Assembly (NCBI GenBank): GCA_035293245.1
Contig: DATDOO010000108.1
Coordinates: 1-19,174 of the forward strand
Reading direction: 5' to 3'
From: DATDOO01 sp035293245
GTDB taxonomy: Bacteria; Pseudomonadota; Gammaproteobacteria; Methylococcales; Methylococcaceae
Length of the DNA: 19,174 bases
The position numbers and the translations under genes were made by a program. How positions within the stretch are numbered: the first letter of the stretch is position 1; each line of letters opens with the position of its first letter. Positions 1 to 7,355 of this stretch are shown one piece after another. The notes under the pieces were generated by a model. That model was not told the origin of the DNA. It did no database searches and saw nothing but the letters and a program-made list of their open reading frames with translations.

Positions 1-60
1 TTGGCCACGGCTAAGCTGCGACAACCGGTCGAACCAAATCTTGAAGTCGGAGGTTTTCAT
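1..60 (-). CDS. Transposase-like N-terminus, cut by window edge
   Basis: Reading the minus strand from an ATG at 60-58 gives 20 codons, MKTSDFKIWFDRLSQLSRGQ, before the window ends. The start is supported by a strong AGGAGG Shine-Dalgarno 8 bases upstream (minus-strand reading of 69-74). The pattern, a short basic/aromatic helix followed by a Leu-rich DxLsxLs segment, resembles the N-termini of IS1595/IS1016-type transposases as I remember them. Only 20 residues are visible, so the family is a tentative inference. If it is right, the insertion-sequence end should lie between about 85 and 115, directly against the damaged 5' end of the neighbouring GlcG-like gene. No terminal inverted repeat can be confirmed, because the other end is outside the window. 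It could also be an ordinary chromosomal gene with a chance resemblance. Confidence 0.4.
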   Translation of the reverse strand, partial: MKTSDFKIWFDRLSQLSRGQ

Positions 61-95
61 GAGGACGCCCTCCTGGGTTGGATGCGTTTATCTCA

Positions 96-166
96 TTGGA
101 CAAAAAATCCATTTCAACGTTTAACGCAGACATAGCCTTAAAAAAGCCGAGGCGACCGGCACGCAG
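96..166 (+). pseudogene. Displaced N-terminal segment of the GlcG/HbpS-like gene (one-base frameshift)
   Basis: From TTG 96 the third frame reads xDKKSISTFNADIALKK and then loses homology. The downstream GlcG-like frame begins with AEATGTQMCIAVVD directly after it. The switch is at the A6 run at 140-145, where one extra base would join the two parts into a continuous domain. No ATG or convincing ribosome site precedes this piece, and the frame is open only back to 63. The original start may have been removed by the adjacent insertion. Confidence 0.5.
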
Positions 167-526
167 ATGTGTATCGCGGTGGTGGATTCCGGGGCCAATT
201 TGAAGGCTTTTTCCCGAATGAACGATGCCTGGGTGGGAAGCATCGACATCGCCATCAAGAAGGCCAGGACGGCGTGCTTCTTTGGAATGCCCACCGGCCA
301 GATCGGCAAGCTCTCCCAGCCCGCAGGCCCCTTGTTTGGGATCGAACACTCCAACGATGGGTTAATCACCTTTCCCGGAGGACTTCCCATCGTGAACCAC
401 GAGGGTGTCCTGATAGGGGGAATCGGCGTAAGCGGCAGTTCGGTTGAGAACGATCACCTGGTCGCAAAAGCAGGCGTTGAAGTCATTGGGCTTTGCGATT
501 TGCCAGAGCACCCCTGGCGAACCTGA
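167..526 (+). CDS. GlcG/HbpS-family (DUF336) heme-binding-like protein, 5' end frameshifted
   Basis: The 119-codon frame shows the GlcG/HbpS (DUF336) core. It has CIAVVDSGANLKAF near the start, then RMNDAWVGSIDIAIKKARTA, then PLFGIEHSNDGLITFPGG, PIV and IGGIGVSGSSVENDH. Members of this family are small proteins of about 130-150 residues. Some bind heme or cobalamin, and others sit in glycolate or diol-degradation loci without a settled biochemical role. ATG 167 falls inside the conserved domain, so it is unlikely to be the original start. The missing N-terminal helix can be read in another frame just upstream (positions 96-143), separated by a one-base slip. The gene is therefore either a pseudogene, an internal-start remnant, or intact with a sequence error. 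No Shine-Dalgarno precedes ATG 167. It stands alone next to a transposase-like fragment, which fits decay after an insertion. Confidence 0.7.
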   Translation: MCIAVVDSGANLKAFSRMNDAWVGSIDIAIKKARTACFFGMPTGQIGKLSQPAGPLFGIEHSNDGLITFPGGLPIVNHEGVLIGGIGVSGSSVENDHLVAKAGVEVIGLCDLPEHPWRT

Positions 527-548
527 GTCCGGTCTGATCAAGGCGGAA

Positions 549-573
549 AAGGGCGCGACCTCGCCGCGCCCTT
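549..573 (-). terminator. Intrinsic terminator, rhlE side (bidirectional hairpin)
   Basis: AAGGGCGCG at 549-557 pairs perfectly with CGCGCCCTT at 565-573 around a 7-base loop. Read on the minus strand the stem is followed by a run ending TTTTCC, which suits termination of rhlE about 17 bases after its stop. On the plus strand it follows the GlcG-like stop by 22 bases but has no good T-run, so it would be weaker in that direction. Confidence 0.7.
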
Positions 574-589
574 CCTGCCAAACCGGCCG

Positions 590-1921
590 CTACACGCGAG
601 GCGCGCGCAGAGTGCTGCTTCGCTCCCCGATATTCCTTGTGCCCGTCCGCGGACCGGCGGGCCGTCCAGGACGATTATCCCCCCGGCGCTCTTGTCCCTG
701 TGCGTGGTTGGGACGCTTGCTTTGCTGATGTGCGTGATGGGCGGGCCTTCCGCCCGAGCGCGCGGCTGCGGTGGACAAGGTGAAGCCCGGTTCGAAGCCC
801 GTTGCAGTCACACGCGGTAGTTCCCGCTTGAGGAGCCGCTCGATGTCGGCCAGTTGCCCGGCTTCATCCCGACTGACCAGGGATAGCGCCTCGCCCGTAG
901 CCCCTGCGCGACCCGTGCGGCCGATGCGGTGCACGTAATCTTCCGGCACGTGGGGCAGTTCGTAGTTGACGACGTGGGGCAACTGGTCGATGTCCAGGCC
1001 GCGGGCGGCGATGTCCGTCGCCACCAGCACGGCAACTTGTCCGGCCTTGAAATCCGCCAAGGCGCGGGTGCGCGCCCCTTGGCTCTTGTTGCCGTGCAGC
1101 GCCGCGCTGCGGATGCCGTCCTGCTCCAGTTGCCGGGCCAGCCGGTCCGCGCCGTGCTTGGTGCGGGCGAACACCAGCACCTGTTTCCAGTCGCCGTTTC
1201 CGACCAGGTAGGACAGCAGCGCGCGCTTGCGGTCCTGTTCGATGGGATAGACCACTTGATTTACCGTATCGGCCGCCGCGTTGCGCGCCGCGACGGACAC
1301 TTCCGTGGGCCGGTGCAGCAACTGCGCGGCCAGGGTCCTGATCTCATTGGAGAAGGTGGCGGAAAACAACAGGTTCTGCCGCCGGCCGGGCAACAGGGAA
1401 ATAATCTGGCGAATATCGCGGATAAAACCCATGTCCAGCATGCGGTCGGCCTCGTCCAGCACCAAAACTTCCACGCGGGACAGATTCACGTTCTGCTGGC
1501 GGACGTGATCCAGCAGGCGGCCCGGCGTGGCCACCAGAATATCCATGCCCTTGCGCAGACTGCGAATCTGGGGGTTGATGTTGACGCCGCCGAAGATCAC
1601 GTCGGCGCGCAGCGGCATATGCTTGCCGTAGGTGAGCACGCTTTCGTGCACCTGGGCCGCCAGTTCGCGGGTCGGAGTAAGGATCAGCGCGCGGATGGGC
1701 CGGTGTCCGCCCTGGGTCGAGGGGGTCTGCGCCAACCGTTGCAGCAACGGCAAGGTGAAACTGGCGGTCTTGCCGGTGCCGGTCTGGGCGCCGGCCAGGA
1801 CATCGCCGCCCTGCAGGACGAGGGGAATGGCTTGCTGTTGGATGGGGGTGGGCGTTGCGTAACCCTGTTCGGCAACGGCGCGCAGAAGCTCGGCCGAAAG
1901 GCCGAGTTGGGAGAAAGACAT
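590..1921 (-). CDS. rhlE: DEAD-box ATP-dependent RNA helicase RhlE
   Basis: This is a 443-residue cytoplasmic RNA helicase that unwinds short RNA duplexes using ATP; the family works in ribosome assembly and mRNA turnover. All helicase motifs are visible. They are the Q-motif (F3 and PTPIQQQAIP at 24-33), motif I AQTGTGKT (45-52), PTRELA (83-88), GG (111-112), TPGR (132-135), DEAD (156-159), SAT (187-189), ARGLD (306-310) and HRIGRTGRAG (331-340). The opening MSFSQLGLSAELLRAVAEQGY is characteristic of RhlE rather than DeaD, SrmB or DbpA. After about residue 375 comes a basic, low-complexity tail rich in Arg, Gly, His and Gln, typical of RhlE. The ATG is supported by AAGGA about 7 bases upstream. 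It appears monocistronic, with a candidate promoter near 2063 and a hairpin terminator after the stop. Confidence 0.95.
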   Translation of the reverse strand: MSFSQLGLSAELLRAVAEQGYATPTPIQQQAIPLVLQGGDVLAGAQTGTGKTASFTLPLLQRLAQTPSTQGGHRPIRALILTPTRELAAQVHESVLTYGKHMPLRADVIFGGVNINPQIRSLRKGMDILVATPGRLLDHVRQQNVNLSRVEVLVLDEADRMLDMGFIRDIRQIISLLPGRRQNLLFSATFSNEIRTLAAQLLHRPTEVSVAARNAAADTVNQVVYPIEQDRKRALLSYLVGNGDWKQVLVFARTKHGADRLARQLEQDGIRSAALHGNKSQGARTRALADFKAGQVAVLVATDIAARGLDIDQLPHVVNYELPHVPEDYVHRIGRTGRAGATGEALSLVSRDEAGQLADIERLLKRELPRVTATGFEPGFTLSTAAARSGGRPAHHAHQQSKRPNHAQGQERRGDNRPGRPAGPRTGTRNIGERSSTLRAPRV

Positions 1922-2062
1922 GAAGAATCCTTGGAACTAATGGAACGACGCCCGCCGGAAGAACCGGACCGATCCAGGCGAAAGAGAAAAGCGCGGAGGG
2001 AATAACGAACCGCGAGAACTTGACGGCGCCAATCGGAGGGCGCCAAGAGTCGAAGCCGAATC

Positions 2063-2082
2063 AGTATAACCTTAAATTAAGG
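2063..2082 (-). promoter_or_regulatory. Candidate rhlE -10 box beside a 13-bp palindrome
   Basis: On the minus strand TATACT (2068-2063) is a good sigma-70 -10 box about 140 bases before the rhlE start. The only -35 resemblance is CGGACA at 2093-2088 with a long 19-base spacer, so it is weak. Immediately upstream of the -10 lies the perfect palindrome CCTTAAATTAAGG (2070-2082), placed in the spacer where a repressor or activator could act. Function is inferred from position only. Confidence 0.35.
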
Positions 2083-2143
2083 ATAACTGTCCGATTTCAT
2101 CGTTTTCAGCAGATGTCCTGGAAATAACCTGCGCCCCACATCG

Positions 2144-2275
2144 TTATCGAGAGGCCACGGTGGCTTTGGGCACGCGCCGAGGCAGCTTTCTGAAATGGCG
2201 GGCGCAATAGCCAACCGTAAACGCCCCGGATACGGCGACCGTCAGCAACAGCCCGGTTTCCAGCATGGTCAACAT
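2144..2275 (-). CDS. Small putative single-pass membrane protein, unknown function
   Basis: This is a 43-codon frame on the minus strand starting at 2275, chosen because AGAGGTG sits 5 bases before the ATG. The product has a short N-terminus (MLTMLET), one hydrophobic stretch at about residues 7-24 (GLLLTVAVSGAFTVGYCA), and a strongly basic tail (RHFRKLPRRVPK). This is the classic layout of a small bacterial inner-membrane protein with its C-terminus in the cytoplasm. An in-frame ATG further upstream (2383) exists but has no ribosome site. It lies between rhlE and the metallopeptidase, with 222 bases from its stop to the rhlE start, so co-transcription with rhlE is possible. I recognise no family. 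The ribosome site and composition make it a reasonable gene, but chance is not excluded. Confidence 0.45.
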   Translation of the reverse strand: MLTMLETGLLLTVAVSGAFTVGYCARHFRKLPRRVPKATVASR

Positions 2276-2341
2276 ATGAGCACCTCTAAACCTTATAGAG
2301 TGAAAGACGATCCGCCACCTGCGGCAACGGACGGTTCCATT

Positions 2342-3229
2342 ATGGTAAATTGCATTCCGCATACAATACTCACTTTGATTCAATTATTGTTTCCAAAAAA
2401 GAAACAAACATCCCGCGCCGACCGCGCACTGCCGCAGAGAACCGCAAACCGTAGCGCTGCCAACCCCACGCTACGCCTGGACGACGGGCGAGAAATCTCC
2501 TACCGCATCCGGGTTTCGGCGCGCGCCCAGTCCGTGCGTCTCCGGGTGGCCGCGCGCGACGGGCTGACCGTAGTGACGCCCGCCGGCTTTCCATTGGATC
2601 GCCTGGGTAGCTTGCTGCACGGGAAGCGGCACTGGATCGCCAAGCATTTGCAGCGCTTCGAGCAACCCCACGACGAGCCGCCAGTCGCAGCCCGCTCGCC
2701 TTGCCTGCGGCCGGAGGCGCTTGAACTGCTGGCGATCGGGGAATCGTGGAAAGTCGAATACCGGCCTACTGCAGCGCGCACCATGAGCGTCCGCAGCCCG
2801 CACACCGGAAAGCTGGTCGTTTCCGGACCGGTCGAGAACATCCCGTTGTGCCGGACCGCCGTGCGCCGCTGGTTGCTGCGCCACGCGCATTTAACCCTGC
2901 TACCGTGGCTTGACCGACTGTCCGTGGAAGCCGGCCTGCCATACTCCGGTCTGCGCATCCGTTTGCAACGCTCACGCTGGGGCAGTTGCTCCTCGCGAAA
3001 AAGCATCAGCCTGAATGCCAAATTGCTGTTCCTGCCACCGGAACTGGTGCGTTACGTGCTGCTCCACGAACTCGGCCACACGCGGGAATTGAACCATTCG
3101 CGGCGTTTCTGGGCGCTGCTGGAATGCTGGGAGCCGGCCGCGAAGAAAAGACACGCCGCGATCCGCGGCGCCGATGCCTTCATTCCGGATTGGGTGATTT
3201 CGAAGTCGGGAGCAGAGCCGGCGTTTTGA
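2342..3229 (+). CDS. YgjP-type (M48-like, DUF45) zinc metallopeptidase
   Basis: This is a 295-residue protein of the YgjP/DUF45 metal-dependent hydrolase family. The N-terminal half has the usual beta-rich opening (LRLDDGREISYRIRVSARAQSVRLRVA), and the segment RLQRSRWGSCSSRKSISLNAKLLF matches the family core. The zinc site HELGH is at residues 242-246, followed by ELNHSRRFW, where the next His is the expected third ligand. Substrates of this family are unknown; they are assumed to be cytoplasmic proteases. The start is uncertain. The open frame extends back to 2195, but that part is low-complexity and overlaps the small membrane-protein gene on the other strand. ATG 2342 has only a weak GGACGG upstream, and TTG 2375 is an alternative. 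The first 25 or so residues (MVNCIPHTILTLIQLLFPKKK) are not part of the family domain. Confidence 0.85.
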   Translation: MVNCIPHTILTLIQLLFPKKKQTSRADRALPQRTANRSAANPTLRLDDGREISYRIRVSARAQSVRLRVAARDGLTVVTPAGFPLDRLGSLLHGKRHWIAKHLQRFEQPHDEPPVAARSPCLRPEALELLAIGESWKVEYRPTAARTMSVRSPHTGKLVVSGPVENIPLCRTAVRRWLLRHAHLTLLPWLDRLSVEAGLPYSGLRIRLQRSRWGSCSSRKSISLNAKLLFLPPELVRYVLLHELGHTRELNHSRRFWALLECWEPAAKKRHAAIRGADAFIPDWVISKSGAEPAF

Positions 3230-3240
3230 ACGCCCGACTT

Positions 3241-3594
3241 TTAAAGAATGTCGCTTTCGCCCAGCATCAGATTCTCCAGCGAGTGGAGATGGCGAAATTC
3301 ATGGCGGATACGGGCGCGGGAATTGAGCTTGAGTTGTGCCGCCTCGGGCAAGTCGGTGAACATGATGAGATTTTTCTCGATCAGCACCTCGACGATATCC
3401 TCGATCACCCGGATCAGTTCCTCATCCGAAGAATCGAGCGCATCCCTGACCGAACGCAACGGATCCCCGCCCCGATGGGCGAGGAATTCGCGCAGTTCCG
3501 CCGCGTCTTCATCCATCTCGCTGCAGCCGGGAGCGACCGCTTCGGCGAAAACCGCCATGATCCGTCCGGACGAGTCGCGCAAAACGTAAGGCAC
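3241..3594 (-). CDS. Small conserved acidic protein, family labelled 'tryptophan synthase subunit beta-like'
   Basis: This is a 117-residue acidic protein starting at GTG 3594, selected because GGAG lies 7 bases upstream and because family members begin MPYVxRDxxGRI. The visible pattern is PYVLRDSSGRIMAVFAEA, then an acidic stretch, then DPLRSVRDALDSSDEELIRVIEDIVEVLIEKNLIMFTDLPEAAQLKL. These are the hallmarks of a small proteobacterial family that databases label 'tryptophan synthase subunit beta like protein'. It has none of the TrpB PLP-binding residues and is far too short for that enzyme, so the label should not be read as a function. The actual role is unknown. It is convergent with the metallopeptidase, with only 11 bases between the stops, and divergent from the secretion locus. 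Confidence 0.75.
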   Translation of the reverse strand: MPYVLRDSSGRIMAVFAEAVAPGCSEMDEDAAELREFLAHRGGDPLRSVRDALDSSDEELIRVIEDIVEVLIEKNLIMFTDLPEAAQLKLNSRARIRHEFRHLHSLENLMLGESDIL

Positions 3595-3710
3595 AACAGT
3601 TCTCCAATGGTAGGATACCGATACAATATTCCGGTTTGCCGGGAACGCACCGCCTTGTTCCCGCGCATCCCCCGACGGACAACAACAATACCACAGGACC
3701 GGCAAGCGCC

Positions 3711-5879
3711 ATGACGCCTCTCAATGCCCGTATGCCCACCGGAAACAAATCAGCTCGGAACCGTTCCCGGATCGACGATCCGCTGTTGGCATCGCTCGTC
3801 ACCGTCTGCCAGATACTCCACCAGCCGCACAGTGCCGAGGCGTTGATTGCCGGTCTGCCGCTGGTCGATCAGCGCCTGACCCCCGAGCTGTTCGTGCGAG
3901 CCGCCAAGCGGGCCGGACTGGCGGCTTCCCTCGTCCGGCGCCCGCTGACCGGCATTTCCAATCTGGTGCTGCCGGCCGTGCTGCTGCTCAAGGACGGCCA
4001 AGCCTGCATCATGACGCGGCGCAAAGGCGACAGCGCGGAGGTCGTGCTGGGCGAGACGGGCGGCAACCGCTCCGTCCTGCTGTCGGAACTCGACGCCCTG
4101 TACACGGGCGAAGCCATTTTCATCCAGACCAGCTTCCGTTTCGACCGGCGTACCGAGGAAGTCTTCGCCCAGCGCCCGACCCACTGGTTCTGGGATGTGC
4201 TGTGGAAATTCCGCGCCATCTACGGCGAGGTGCTGGTCGCTTCCCTGCTGGTCAACCTGTTCGCCCTGGCTTCGCCGCTGTTCGTAATGAACGTCTACGA
4301 CCGGGTGGTGCCCAATCACGCCGAGGAAACCTTGTGGGTGCTCTCCGTCGGCATGATTGTCGTGGGATTGTTCGACTTCGTCCTGAAGACGCTGCGCGGC
4401 TATTTCATCGACGCCGCCGGCAAGCGCGCCGACCTGATCCTGTCCTCCACCATCTTCGAACGGGTACTCGGCATCCGCATGGAAGGTCGGCCCGAATCGG
4501 TGGGTGCGTTCGCCAACAACCTGCACGAATTCGAGTTTTTCCGTGATTTTTTGACGTCGGCGACGCTGGCGGTGGTCATCGACCTGCCTTTCCTGTTCCT
4601 GTTCATCCTGGTCATCGGCAGCATCGGCGGCGCCATGGCCCTAATCCCACTCACGGTTGTACCGATCGGCATCGCCATCGCCCTCTCCGCGCAAGGCCCG
4701 TTGAAAGCCGCCATTTCCCAGCTTTTCCGCCATTCCGCGCAGAAAGGCGCCACGCTGATCGAATCGCTCTCCGGCCTGGAATCGCTCAAAACCCTGGGCG
4801 CGGAAGGCCAGATGCAGCGGCGCTGGGAGCAGACCATCGGCAATATCGCCGACCTGGGGCTGAAAACCCGCTTCCTCTCCTCCAATGTGGTCAACGCCAT
4901 CGCTTTCCTGCAACAGGTTGCATATGTGGGCGTGGTGATTTACGGCGTTTATCTGATCGCCGACAACGAACTCACCACGGGCGGCCTCATCGCCTGCACC
5001 ATCCTCACCAGCCGCGCGCTGGCGCCGTTGGCGCAGGTCGCCGCGCTGCTGACGCGCTACCATCAGGCGCAGGCCTCGCTGCACTCCATGAACTCCCTGA
5101 TGAATCTGCCCGGCGAACGCGACCGCGAGAGCGGCTTCGTGCACCGGCCGCATTTTTCGGGCTCCATCGAATTCAGGAACGTCACGTTCTGCTATCCGGG
5201 CTCGGAGGTGAAAAGCCTGGACAACATCTCCTTCAGCGTGAAACCGGGCGAGCGCGTGGCGATCATCGGGCGCATCGGCTCGGGCAAGACCACCATCGAG
5301 AAGCTCATCATGGGCCTCTACCAGCCCAAGGACGGCGCGGTATTGCTCGACGGCACCGACCTGCGGCAGGTCGACCCCGTGGACCTGCGCCGCAACATCG
5401 GCTACGTGCCGCAGGACGTGCAACTGTTTTACGGCAGCGTCAAGGACAACATCGTGATGGGCGCCGCCTGGGTGGAGGACACGGCGATCCTGCGCGCCGC
5501 GGAAATTTCCGGCGTGAACTCCTTCGTCAACGCGCACCCCCAGGGGTTCGACCTGCCGGTCGGCGAGCGCGGCACGGCGTTGTCCGGCGGCCAGCGGCAG
5601 AGCATTGCGGTGGCGCGCGCGGTACTGCTCGACCCGCCCATCTATTTGATGGACGAGCCGACCAACGCCATGGACAACAGTACCGAGGAAGCCATCAAGA
5701 CCCGCCTGGCCCAATTGATCGAAGGCAAGACGTTACTGGTGGTGACGCATCGCGCCTCGTTGTTGAGCCTGGTGGAACGGCTGATCGTGGTCGATCACGG
5801 CCGCATCGTGGCCGACGGACCCAAGGACGGCGTGCTGGAAGCCCTGAAGAAGGGCCAGATCAAAGTCGCGGCAAACTAG
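3711..5879 (+). CDS. lapB: Type I secretion ABC transporter/permease with degenerate C39-like domain (LapB type)
   Basis: This is a 722-residue inner-membrane exporter that couples ATP hydrolysis to secretion of a large C-terminally tagged substrate through an adaptor and TolC channel. Residues 22-145 form a C39-peptidase-like domain that lacks the catalytic Cys-Gly at its start and the later catalytic His. It should therefore bind the substrate rather than cleave it, as in LapB/HlyB exporters. Residues about 165-450 hold the six membrane helices. The nucleotide-binding domain follows: Walker A GRIGSGKT (520-527), signature LSGGQ (624-628), Walker B IYLMDEP (644-650) and switch His 680. RLTPELFVRAAKRAGL matches the adhesin-exporting LapB group. 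ATG 3711 gives the usual length; the frame is open back to 3636 without conserved sequence. The lapC start follows the stop by 10 bases, so the two are translated together. Confidence 0.92.
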   Translation: MTPLNARMPTGNKSARNRSRIDDPLLASLVTVCQILHQPHSAEALIAGLPLVDQRLTPELFVRAAKRAGLAASLVRRPLTGISNLVLPAVLLLKDGQACIMTRRKGDSAEVVLGETGGNRSVLLSELDALYTGEAIFIQTSFRFDRRTEEVFAQRPTHWFWDVLWKFRAIYGEVLVASLLVNLFALASPLFVMNVYDRVVPNHAEETLWVLSVGMIVVGLFDFVLKTLRGYFIDAAGKRADLILSSTIFERVLGIRMEGRPESVGAFANNLHEFEFFRDFLTSATLAVVIDLPFLFLFILVIGSIGGAMALIPLTVVPIGIAIALSAQGPLKAAISQLFRHSAQKGATLIESLSGLESLKTLGAEGQMQRRWEQTIGNIADLGLKTRFLSSNVVNAIAFLQQVAYVGVVIYGVYLIADNELTTGGLIACTILTSRALAPLAQVAALLTRYHQAQASLHSMNSLMNLPGERDRESGFVHRPHFSGSIEFRNVTFCYPGSEVKSLDNISFSVKPGERVAIIGRIGSGKTTIEKLIMGLYQPKDGAVLLDGTDLRQVDPVDLRRNIGYVPQDVQLFYGSVKDNIVMGAAWVEDTAILRAAEISGVNSFVNAHPQGFDLPVGERGTALSGGQRQSIAVARAVLLDPPIYLMDEPTNAMDNSTEEAIKTRLAQLIEGKTLLVVTHRASLLSLVERLIVVDHGRIVADGPKDGVLEALKKGQIKVAAN

Positions 5880-5889
5880 GAGTCTGCCC

Positions 5890-7329
5890 ATGAAAGGTTC
5901 ATTTCTGCGTGTGTGGCAATCCTGGCGCGATGCAGTACAAAACGAGCACGCCAATGACTCGAAGAGCAGCGGGGCTGAATCCTCGTCCTCCAGCAAAACG
6001 CTGCCCGCCGAAGACTTGCCGTTCACATCCAACCTTCACGCCGCCATGCTGCTGCGCAGCGTGGATCCGAAAAGCCGCATCATCCTGTGGATGGGAGCAG
6101 CGTTCGTACTGATTTTCCTGGTCTGGGCCGGTCTGGCCCCCATCGACGAAGTCACGCGCGGCGCAGGCAAGGTCATTCCTTCCAGTCACATTCAGGTCAT
6201 CCAGAACCTGGAAGGCGGCATCCTTTCGGAACTCCTGGTGGAGGAAGGCGATTTCGTCGAAAAGGGGCAGGTCCTCGCCCGGCTGGACAACGTGCGTTTC
6301 TCCTCGGACTTCAAGGAGTCGCGCATCAAATATCTGGAGTTGCTGGCGCGCACCGCCCGCCTTGAAGCCGAGATCAACGAAAAGCCTTTCCACGTTCCCG
6401 AGGAAGTGGTCGCAGAATCGCCCGCCCAGGCGCAAAACGAGATATCCCTCTACAACAACCGCCAGAACGAGCTCAAAACCAGCCTGTCGGTGCTTGCCGA
6501 GCAGGCGCGGCAGAAAGAGCAGCAACTCGCCGAATTCAACTCCAAGAAGGAACAGACGGCGCGCAGCTACGGGCTGATCATGCAGGAGCTCGCCAAGTAT
6601 CAGCCGCTGGTCAAGGAAGGCGCGGTTTCCGAAGTCGAGGTGCTGCGCCTGCAGCGCCAGGCCAACGAACTCAAGGGCGATCTGGACGGCTATACCTTGG
6701 CCATTCCGCGCATACGCTCCGAACTGGACGAGGTAAAGCGCAAGGTCGAGGAAGTGAAGATCAAGTTCAAGTCCGAAGCCGCCGGGCAATTCAATGAAAA
6801 CAAGGCCGAACTGGCGCGCACGGTTCAGTCCAGTCTGGCGCTGGAAGACCGGGTCAACCGCACCCAGGTCGCCTCGCCGGTGAAAGGCACGGTGAACCAG
6901 ATCAAGCTCAGCACCATCGGCGGCGTGATCCAGCCGGGCATGGACCTGATGGAGATCGTGCCCATCGAGGACCAACTGCTGGTCGAAGCGCGCGTCCGCC
7001 CCAAGGATGTGGCGTTCCTGCGCCCTGGGCTCGATGCGATGGTCAAGTTCACCGCCTACGATTTTTCCATTTATGGCGGCCTGCCCGCCAAACTGGAGCA
7101 TATCAGCGCCGACACCATCATTTCCGAGGAAGGCGAGGAAAAGGGCGAGCGTTTCTACCTGATCCGGGTCAGAACCGAGAAGAACCATTTGGGCACGGAG
7201 CAAAAACCGCTGGAAATCATTCCCGGCATGACGGCGGACGTGGACATCATCACCGGCAAGAAAACCGTGCTGCAATACCTGCTCAAGCCGGTAATGAAGG
7301 CGAAGGAACGGGCGCTGCGGGAACGCTGA
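5890..7329 (+). CDS. lapC: HlyD-family type I secretion membrane-fusion protein (LapC type)
   Basis: This is a 479-residue periplasmic adaptor that links the ABC exporter to the outer-membrane channel. After a low-complexity cytoplasmic N-terminus (Ser/Glu rich, about 20-40) comes one membrane helix at about 64-82 (ILWMGAAFVLIFLVWAGLA). The signature PIDEVTRGAGKVIPS then enters the lipoyl-like half (VIQNLEGGILSELLVEEGDFVEKGQVL, about 103-129). A long Glu/Lys/Gln-rich stretch (about 145-330) is predicted coiled coil. The second lipoyl half and beta-barrel follow (VASPVKGTVNQIKLSTIGGVIQPG), with the conserved end IIPGMTADVDIITGKKTVLQYLLKP. AGGAG overlapping the lapB stop is 7 bases from the ATG. 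It is in one operon with lapB and probably with the downstream regulator (26-base gap). Confidence 0.93.
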   Translation: MKGSFLRVWQSWRDAVQNEHANDSKSSGAESSSSSKTLPAEDLPFTSNLHAAMLLRSVDPKSRIILWMGAAFVLIFLVWAGLAPIDEVTRGAGKVIPSSHIQVIQNLEGGILSELLVEEGDFVEKGQVLARLDNVRFSSDFKESRIKYLELLARTARLEAEINEKPFHVPEEVVAESPAQAQNEISLYNNRQNELKTSLSVLAEQARQKEQQLAEFNSKKEQTARSYGLIMQELAKYQPLVKEGAVSEVEVLRLQRQANELKGDLDGYTLAIPRIRSELDEVKRKVEEVKIKFKSEAAGQFNENKAELARTVQSSLALEDRVNRTQVASPVKGTVNQIKLSTIGGVIQPGMDLMEIVPIEDQLLVEARVRPKDVAFLRPGLDAMVKFTAYDFSIYGGLPAKLEHISADTIISEEGEEKGERFYLIRVRTEKNHLGTEQKPLEIIPGMTADVDIITGKKTVLQYLLKPVMKAKERALRER

Positions 7330-7355
7330 CCCCGCCGAGTGACGAGCGTCAAAAA

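Noticed and set aside
929..2005. A 358-codon plus-strand frame opposite rhlE
   Set aside because: Antisense shadow of rhlE with the same skewed composition.
2195..2341. N-terminal extension of the metallopeptidase from ATG 2195
   Set aside because: The added 49 residues are low-complexity and overlap the small membrane-protein gene on the other strand. No homology is expected there.
3595..3710. Divergent promoters between the small acidic gene and lapB (TACAAT at 3622-3627)
   Set aside because: The -10 resembles the consensus, but no acceptable -35 is found at 16-18 bases on either strand, so it is not listed as a feature.
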